A stretch of DNA of 14,412 nucleotides from Treponema sp. (GTDB lineage Bacteria; Spirochaetota; Spirochaetia; Treponematales; Breznakiellaceae). The first letter of the stretch is position 1, and each line of letters opens with the position of its first letter. Positions 7,797 to 11,984 of this stretch are shown in pieces. Both the position numbers and the translations under genes were made by a program. The notes below the pieces were generated by a model. It worked only from the letters and a program-made list of their open reading frames with translations. It did no database searches and was not told the DNA's origin. The stretch covers positions 1 to 14,412 of the forward strand of contig JAIRNB010000198.1 in the NCBI GenBank assembly GCA_031258265.1, given 5' to 3'.

Positions 7797-9346
7797 TCCC
7801 TGGGACCATTAGGAGCCTGGGGGACTTTTTTTTCCAATATGCGGCGGTAGTAATCGGGAGAAAAACCGCCGATAAACACTTCATAACCGCGGCCCGCGCC
7901 CTTTTCCATACCCTCCAGGGCCTTCTTCAGGCGGTAATGGTAACGGGTTACATTTCCCCCCTCCGCCAGGGAAGCGGCGCGGTACAAGGCCGGCCAAAAA
8001 CCGCTTTCCGCCGCCGCCGCTTCCTGATACTTCGCCTCCGCGCCGGAAAAGTCCGCCCCCTGGTAGTAAAGCTCTCCCCGTAAAAAAGAAACAAGCGGAG
8101 AAGATCCCATTTCCTCCAGGGAGGAGATAACAAGGGCGGCGGCAGAAAGATCCCCGGTATTCATCAGACTAAGGGCGGCGGCGGCGAGGCCGGCAAAATC
8201 CAATTTCCCCTCCTTCGCCTCCAGGGCCTTTAAGACCCGGGCGGCGTTAGACCTCCCCTCGTCCCGCTCCAGGATCAGGGTGATCTCCGGGATGGCCCCC
8301 CCCTCGCGGAATTCCGCCGGGGGCAGCCGGGGTTTAGGTTCCCCGGGCATTGTCCCGCCGGGGGGAACCGGCGCGGCGGCGGGCCTCCCCCGGGCCGGAA
8401 CAGGCCGGCCGCTCTCCGCGGCAGCCATAGACCCCGTAGAAAGCGCCGCATCCTTCGCCCCTTCCGCAACAGCCGCCCCTTCCGCACCCTCCGCAACTGC
8501 CGCAACAGCAGCCGGCGGCGGGGCCTCTTTTGTAAAATAAAAGATCCCCCCGTGGTGAAGCATCCTGAAGTCCGGCCCTTCCACCAAAGATGTCTCCGAT
8601 ATTCCCACGATAAGGACCCCCCCAACCCTCAGGGCGTTAAACAGAATCCCCAGAATCTTCCGCCGGTTCTCCGGAGAAAAGTAGATCAGGGCGTTTCTAA
8701 AAAAGATCACATCGTAGGACCCCTGAAACCCGTCTATAACATTATGGACAAAGAAGCGGACCTTTTCCCGCAAAAATCCGGCGACACTAAAGCCCTCCGC
8801 GCCGGGTCTAAGGTACAAGTCCATGAGGGTTTTCCATTCGGAACCGTCTTCCCGCAGGGCATTGGGCCTGTAACGCCCCCGGCGGGCGGCGTCGATCATC
8901 TGGGGGTTAAGATCAAAGGCGTCCAGCTCCCAGGAAGGGGATTCCCCGCTTAAAATAAGCCTGTGGCGGCAGTAAAAATCCAGCGTCATGGCGATGCTGT
9001 AGGCTTCGCAGCCGGAAGAAGTGGCGGCGGAACAGATACGGATAGGCCGCCGGGTCAACAGGGGCAGCAAACGCCGAAAGAGGACATGAAAATGAAGCCC
9101 CTCCCGGAAGAAATAGGTCTCGTTCACCGTAAAAAGGGGGGCACAGGCGGCTAGTTCTTCCCGGTTTTCCAGGATTTCCCGGTAGGCCGCCGGGTCATGG
9201 GAAGGGACACGGCTTTCCAAACGTTTCCTGAGCTTTTCAAGCTGTTCCGGCCCCGCCCGGATTCCCGCCCTCTCCTCCACCGTCTTGTAGAGGGAAAGGA
9301 GGACCGGATCAGCGCCGGCAGATTCAGGAATTTCCCCGGAAACCAT
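7793..9346 (-). CDS. cheR: Chemoreceptor methyltransferase CheR with C-terminal TPR-like region
   Basis: 517 aa, about 230 longer than a plain CheR. The N-terminal helical domain ends in TVNETYFF (73-80). The SAM-binding core follows with SAATSSGCEAYSIAM (106-120; E114 is the conserved acid), D145 in FDLNP, and FRNALIYF (216-223). These match the family's NET-FFR, GEE-YSIAM and RN-IYF motifs. An Ala/Gly/Pro-rich low-complexity linker (about 275-350, with AVAEGAEGA-type repeats) leads to helix pairs that look like TPRs (about 380-480). CheR-TPR fusions are typical of FrzF and WspC. The TPR part may dock or regulate the methyltransferase in place of the receptor pentapeptide, which neither receptor here has. 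It methylates glutamates on the two receptors encoded just downstream. The start is 3 nt after the cheB stop, with only a weak GGAAG, so coupling to cheB is likely. Confidence 0.95.
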   Translation of the reverse strand: MVSGEIPESAGADPVLLSLYKTVEERAGIRAGPEQLEKLRKRLESRVPSHDPAAYREILENREELAACAPLFTVNETYFFREGLHFHVLFRRLLPLLTRRPIRICSAATSSGCEAYSIAMTLDFYCRHRLILSGESPSWELDAFDLNPQMIDAARRGRYRPNALREDGSEWKTLMDLYLRPGAEGFSVAGFLREKVRFFVHNVIDGFQGSYDVIFFRNALIYFSPENRRKILGILFNALRVGGVLIVGISETSLVEGPDFRMLHHGGIFYFTKEAPPPAAVAAVAEGAEGAAVAEGAKDAALSTGSMAAAESGRPVPARGRPAAAPVPPGGTMPGEPKPRLPPAEFREGGAIPEITLILERDEGRSNAARVLKALEAKEGKLDFAGLAAAALSLMNTGDLSAAALVISSLEEMGSSPLVSFLRGELYYQGADFSGAEAKYQEAAAAESGFWPALYRAASLAEGGNVTRYHYRLKKALEGMEKGAGRGYEVFIGGFSPDYYRRILEKKVPQAPNGPRD

Positions 9347-9349
9347 GGG

Positions 9350-10429
9350 CTATCTTCCAGCCAGAAGGAGAAGCTGCCGGGGTATGGCCTCCAGGCCCAC
9401 GACCATGTCCACGCAGCCGGTTTCCCGGGCCGCCCGGGGCATACCGTAGATCATGGAACTCCGCTCGTCCTGGGCCATGGTAAGGCCCCCCGCATCCCTA
9501 ACAGCCCTGGTTCCCGCAGCGCCGTCACGGCCCATGCCGGTAAGAACCAGGGAGATAAGGGCGGCCCCATAGTAATCCGCGGCGCTTTTGAACAATAGAT
9601 CAACGGCGGGCTTTTGATTATTCACCGGCGGCCCGTCGTCAAAGCTAAAGGCCCCGTTTTTTCCCACCAGAAGGTGCCGGTCCGTGGGGGCAATATGCAC
9701 CCGCCCCGGAACCGGCCGCTCCCCCTCCCCGGCAAGCCGCACCTCCAGGGCAGTGTATCCCCTTAGCCACTGGACAAAACCCCGGTCAAAACCGGAACTG
9801 TTGTGCTGAACCAGGATAAGGGGCAGGGGAAAGTCCCGCCGCAGGGCCCCGAATATCGAACAAAGGGCCCTGGGGCCGCCGGTGGAAACGCCGATCACCA
9901 CGGCCTCCGCCTTGCGATCCGCCGCGGACTTCCGCGGCGCCCGGAGCGGCCTCTGGGGCCCTGTCCCGGAGGGCCTCCGGGACAGGGCCGGCGGGGATTC
10001 GTCAAAGGAAAATTTTCCGTCCCGCAGAACGGGAAGCTTCCCTTTTGTCCCCGCAATATGGACCAGGGAATCCAAAATCCGCGCCTTCTTATCCTCCGGC
10101 ATGGCGGCGGTAAAAATATCCTTGGAATAAAATTCCACAGCCCCCCTGGCGGTGGCCTCATAGGCGGCTTTGGCCGTATCCTGGGTACTTATTACCACCA
10201 CCGGGGTGGTAAAGCTTTTTCTAATTTCTTCAACCGCGTCCAGGCCGTTCATCACCGGCATATCAATATCCATGGTAATCAGGTCGGGATTCAAAACGGC
10301 GATCTTTTCAAGCCCCTCCCTGCCGTTTTCCGCCTCGGCCACCACCTTGAATTCCCCGGAATCTTCCAGAAAATCCCGCAGAATCGAGCGGACCAGGGGG
10401 CTGTCGTCAACAATCAGGACATTGAACAC
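9350..10429 (-). CDS. cheB: Chemotaxis response regulator methylesterase CheB
   Basis: 359 aa, normal length. The receiver spans 1-120 with D8/D9, phospho-acceptor D54 in TMDIDMP and K103. A linker runs to about 170. The CheB methylesterase/deamidase domain follows at about 174-355 with its catalytic triad S182 (GVSTGGP), H209 (LVQHNS) and D302 (TGMGRDG). It removes methyl groups from the receptors when phosphorylated by CheA, opposing CheR encoded 3 nt downstream. The start codon is GTG at 10429, chosen because it lies two codons before the first receiver strand (NVLIVDDS) and has GGAG 9 nt upstream. It overlaps the end of the preceding CheW-like gene by 16 nt in another frame. No key residue is missing. 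Confidence 0.97.
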   Translation of the reverse strand: MFNVLIVDDSPLVRSILRDFLEDSGEFKVVAEAENGREGLEKIAVLNPDLITMDIDMPVMNGLDAVEEIRKSFTTPVVVISTQDTAKAAYEATARGAVEFYSKDIFTAAMPEDKKARILDSLVHIAGTKGKLPVLRDGKFSFDESPPALSRRPSGTGPQRPLRAPRKSAADRKAEAVVIGVSTGGPRALCSIFGALRRDFPLPLILVQHNSSGFDRGFVQWLRGYTALEVRLAGEGERPVPGRVHIAPTDRHLLVGKNGAFSFDDGPPVNNQKPAVDLLFKSAADYYGAALISLVLTGMGRDGAAGTRAVRDAGGLTMAQDERSSMIYGMPRAARETGCVDMVVGLEAIPRQLLLLAGR

Positions 10430-10860
10430 CGCGCAGCACTCCAGTCAAGCATTACATCTACCAGTTTAAAGGGATCGAGTAAGAGCAGAGGCAGAGAGTC
10501 CCCGGAATCCGAAGCAGAAGTAAGAAAACAAAAGCCCCTAAGGAAACCCAGTTTCCCCTGGGCCTTAAAAATAGCGGGGGGGCTGTGAAACTGACCGGGG
10601 GGAAATTCCGCCTCCCTGTCCAGCACGGTAAGGAGCAGAACCCGCCGTTTCCCCTCCCCTTTAAGGACAATCCCGTAGCGAATGTCCTCCCCGGCAAAAC
10701 CAAAAAAATGGGGCAGGGAGAAACGCTGTTCATCCCCGTCTTCTTCGACAGGACCCCCCATCTCCCCGGAAAAGTAAAGCAGGGAGGCGGCCGCCTCCGA
10801 AGGAATCCCCAAAATCAATCCCCCGCCGGAAGAATCCAGGGACGACAAAAAGCACTTCAC
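10414..10860 (-). CDS. Divergent CheW-like protein (second, non-canonical coupling protein)
   Basis: 148 aa from a GTG at 10860. It is only weakly CheW-like. An initial strand pair (GLILGIPSEAAASLLYF, 14-30) resembles CheW subdomain 1. A second strand run (RYGIVLKGEGKRRVLLLTVLD) and a closing LPLLLLDPFKLVD motif resemble the final LLD element of CheW and P5 folds. The central element by which CheW binds receptors is not recognisable. Its position between cheW and cheB, with 35 nt before it and a 16-nt overlap with cheB, argues for an in-system role. FrzB and WspD are second CheW proteins in comparable operons, and FrzB is also divergent. The family assignment is inference from context plus a weak motif. 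An unrelated small adaptor remains possible. Confidence 0.72.
   Translation of the reverse strand: MKCFLSSLDSSGGGLILGIPSEAAASLLYFSGEMGGPVEEDGDEQRFSLPHFFGFAGEDIRYGIVLKGEGKRRVLLLTVLDREAEFPPGQFHSPPAIFKAQGKLGFLRGFCFLTSASDSGDSLPLLLLDPFKLVDVMLDWSAARCSMS
10439..10442 (-). promoter_or_regulatory. Ribosome binding site of cheB supporting its GTG start
   Basis: GGAG on the minus strand, 9 nt before the GTG at 10429 and inside the upstream CheW-like gene. It supports the GTG start where no ATG is near the beginning of the receiver. Confidence 0.5.
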
Positions 10861-10895
10861 AGCCCCGCCTTGCCCAAAACCCGGCCCTACGCGGC

Positions 10896-11384
10896 CTATG
10901 CGGCGATTTCCCCGGCCACCCGGTCGATGATCCCCCGGATATCCAAAACCAAAACATTCCTCCCTTTCCAGGAAAAGGAAGACTCCACCCCATCCCCCTT
11001 CTCAAGGGGCAGCAAATCCGTCAGAGCTATCTCCACAATATCGATCACATCGTCAATACAAAAAGCCGTCTTCTCCAGATTTACCCGCTCCCCGGCCTCC
11101 GGTTCCTTCAAAATCAACGCCTTGGCCCCAAAACTGGGCCGGCCGGAGATCAAAAGCCCCATATCCAGCAGGGCAAAGGGTACGGAATAACGGTTTATGA
11201 TACCCAGCACATAGTCCGGCAGCAGCGGAAGGGGGTACACCCGGTCAAAAAGGGCTACCTCACTAATGAACCGGGAAGGAAGGGCATAGTATTCCCCCAC
11301 AATCGTACAGACAACGAAGCGATCCCCCCTGTTTTCCAGGGGAAAATCCGCCTCCGCCCCATTCTGGTCCCCCGGTTCCGGCAT
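10896..11384 (-). CDS. cheW: Chemotaxis coupling protein CheW
   Basis: 162 aa. The first 20 residues are a polar, acidic tail. The CheW beta-barrel fold spans about 21-158, with FVVCTIVGEYYALPSRFISEV matching the first strands. LPDYVLGIINRYSVPFALLD (55-74) matches the family's receptor-binding stretch, where NLRG is usual; here it reads NRYS. The protein joins CheA P5 to receptor tips at the membrane. It is the first gene of the operon and is followed after 35 nt by the divergent CheW-like gene. The start is the ATG at 11384. An in-frame TAG lies five codons upstream and no Shine-Dalgarno is visible before it, while promoter-like boxes sit directly upstream, so the message may be leaderless or nearly so. 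Confidence 0.92.
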   Translation of the reverse strand: MPEPGDQNGAEADFPLENRGDRFVVCTIVGEYYALPSRFISEVALFDRVYPLPLLPDYVLGIINRYSVPFALLDMGLLISGRPSFGAKALILKEPEAGERVNLEKTAFCIDDVIDIVEIALTDLLPLEKGDGVESSFSWKGRNVLVLDIRGIIDRVAGEIAA

Positions 11385-11385
11385 G

Positions 11386-11420
11386 ATTATAGGATACTAC
11401 AAAACAAAGCCTGCCCACAA
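11386..11420 (-). promoter_or_regulatory. Candidate promoter of the chemosensory operon
   Basis: On the minus strand TATAAT (11386-11391) ends one base before the cheW ATG codon's flanking C. A second box, TAGTAT (11394-11399), lies 15 nt after TTGTGG (11415-11420). Either would start transcription at or just before the ATG. The -35 elements are poor, so this is tentative. Confidence 0.4.
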
Positions 11421-11445
11421 GAAGCGGTAATTTTTTTGGGCGCAT

Positions 11446-11462
11446 CCCCGCCTGCGGCGGGG
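11446..11462. repeat. GC hairpin: 7-bp stem, 3-nt loop
   Basis: CCCCGCC-TGC-GGCGGGG is a perfect inverted repeat. It is the first of three hairpins of the same design in the GC-rich block. Confidence 0.8.
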
Positions 11463-11494
11463 ACCGGGCTTTCCGGGGCTCCGCGGGTCCCTTA

Positions 11495-11555
11495 CCCGCT
11501 CCGGCCTCCTCGCCCCGCCTCCGGCGGGGCTGCGGTGGCGCGCTCCGCGCCCCCT
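11495..11555 (-). repeat. Intergenic GC-rich repeat, copy 1 (inverted relative to copy 2)
   Basis: Read on the minus strand it has a TAGGGGG lead, a 6-bp hairpin (11537-11551), CCACCGCAG, a perfect 8-bp hairpin with a 3-nt loop (11512-11530) and CGAGGAGGCCGGAGCGGG. The same series of blocks, with a smaller hairpin, occurs in the opposite orientation at 11766-11823. It is likely a dispersed genomic repeat; copy number elsewhere cannot be seen from here. Confidence 0.75.
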
Positions 11556-11574
11556 ACAATCCCTTGCGCAGGCC

Positions 11575-11599
11575 AAGAAAAAACAACCGCAGGTTGTTT
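11575..11599 (-). terminator. Terminator-like hairpin on the minus strand
   Basis: On the minus strand AAACAACC-TGC-GGTTGTTT (11581-11599) is an 8-bp stem with a 3-nt loop, followed by TTTCTT, giving a U-rich tail. The other strand has no T-run after the stem. It faces the chemosensory operon and lies about 190 bp upstream of cheW, so it could block read-through from the right or act in a long leader. The stem is A/T-rich and only moderately stable. Confidence 0.5.
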
Positions 11600-11642
11600 A
11601 TTAGTCTACCGTGGCATGGCCTAGCGCCAGTGATGCCCCATA

Positions 11643-11759
11643 GTTAAACCATGCGGTGCGGCTTTAGCCGCAGCAGTGCGCGGAGCAAGCGTAGCTTGTA
11701 AATTAAACCAATGTGGCTTCGCATAGCGCCTCCGTATGCCCCCAAGTTTAACCAATGCG
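11643..11759. repeat. Three copies of a 14-bp motif (GTTTAACCAATGCG-like) with small hairpins
   Basis: Similar 14-mers lie at 11643-11656 (GTTAAACCATGCGG), 11702-11715 (ATTAAACCAATGTG) and 11746-11759 (GTTTAACCAATGCG). Copies 1 and 3 are also preceded by ATGCCCC. Between them are hairpins TGCGGC-TTTA-GCCGCA (11657-11672) and CAAGC-GTA-GCTTG (11686-11698). The spacing is irregular (59 and 44 bp), unlike a CRISPR array. Confidence 0.65.
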
Positions 11760-11765
11760 CCGCGT

Positions 11766-11823
11766 ATAAGGGGGGGTAACGGAAGCCACCGCAGCCCGCA
11801 GGGCGAGGAGGCTGGAGTGAGGG
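11766..11823 (+). repeat. Intergenic GC-rich repeat, copy 2
   Basis: The plus strand reads TAAGGGGGGG, then GCCACCGCAG, a short hairpin GCCC-GCA-GGGC, then GAGGAGGCTGGAGTGAGGG. It matches copy 1 (11495-11555, minus) block by block with a shorter hairpin. The two copies enclose about 210-250 bp as an imperfect inverted pair. Confidence 0.7.
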
Positions 11824-11922
11824 CGGGGCCGCGTGAAAAAAGGCGGCGCACCGGGACCGGCCCCGGCCTTTGAAACCGATGTGCCCCCCCTCCTTAACTA
11901 AGGGGACAGAAAAGAAAAAATA

Positions 11923-11982
11923 AATACCGGTAGCGGATTCGTTTTTTCACGTTTATCATGGACGGATATGAACAATACCGGT
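11923..11982. repeat. Direct repeat AATACCGGT upstream of the rhamnosidase gene
   Basis: AATACCGGT occurs at 11923-11931 and 11974-11982, exactly 51 bp apart, each containing the palindrome ACCGGT. The second copy overlaps the proposed GTG start. It could be a regulator-binding pair or chance. Confidence 0.3.
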
Positions 11983-11984
11983 GA
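11958..11984 (+). CDS. Possible eight-codon leader ORF overlapping the rhamnosidase start
   Basis: ATG at 11958 opens an eight-codon frame (MDGYEQYR) whose TGA shares bases with the proposed GTG start at 11981 (GTGA). Such stop-start overlaps can couple translation. There is no clear Shine-Dalgarno, so it may be chance, or a remnant of the missing rhamnosidase N-terminus after a frameshift. Confidence 0.2.
   Translation: MDGYEQYR

Larger units (their letters stand above)
11385..11957. other. Divergent intergenic region, repeat-rich and apparently non-coding
   Basis: This 573-bp gap separates the starts of the chemosensory operon and the rhamnosidase gene. Its left part (about 11440-11560) is very GC-rich with stable three-base-loop hairpins. 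The middle holds a minus-strand terminator-like hairpin and three copies of a 14-bp motif. The right part (11766-11850) is a second GC-rich copy, followed by an A-rich stretch from 11905. Short open frames cross it, but they follow the repeats and show no ribosome binding sites or recognisable product. A weak plus-strand promoter could be TTGAAA (11870-11875) with TTAACT (11894-11899). No tRNA or rRNA is seen. Confidence 0.75.

Noticed and set aside
9803..10588. 261-codon plus-strand open frame
   Set aside because: It lies opposite cheB, whose catalytic triad and receiver residues are complete on the minus strand.
11405..11425. Sigma-54 promoter upstream of cheW
   Set aside because: The minus strand has GTGGGCAGG here, but the GC element at the required spacing is absent.
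11436..11624. 62-codon plus-strand frame in the intergenic region
   Set aside because: It is composed of the GC-rich repeat and hairpins, with no ribosome binding site and no family resemblance.
11643..11759. CRISPR array
   Set aside because: There are only three imperfect 14-bp repeats at unequal spacing (59 and 44 bp), and no cas genes nearby.
11621..11851. 76-codon minus-strand frame in the intergenic region
   Set aside because: It spans the repeated 14-bp motifs and copy 2 of the GC repeat. Its peptide simply reflects those repeats.
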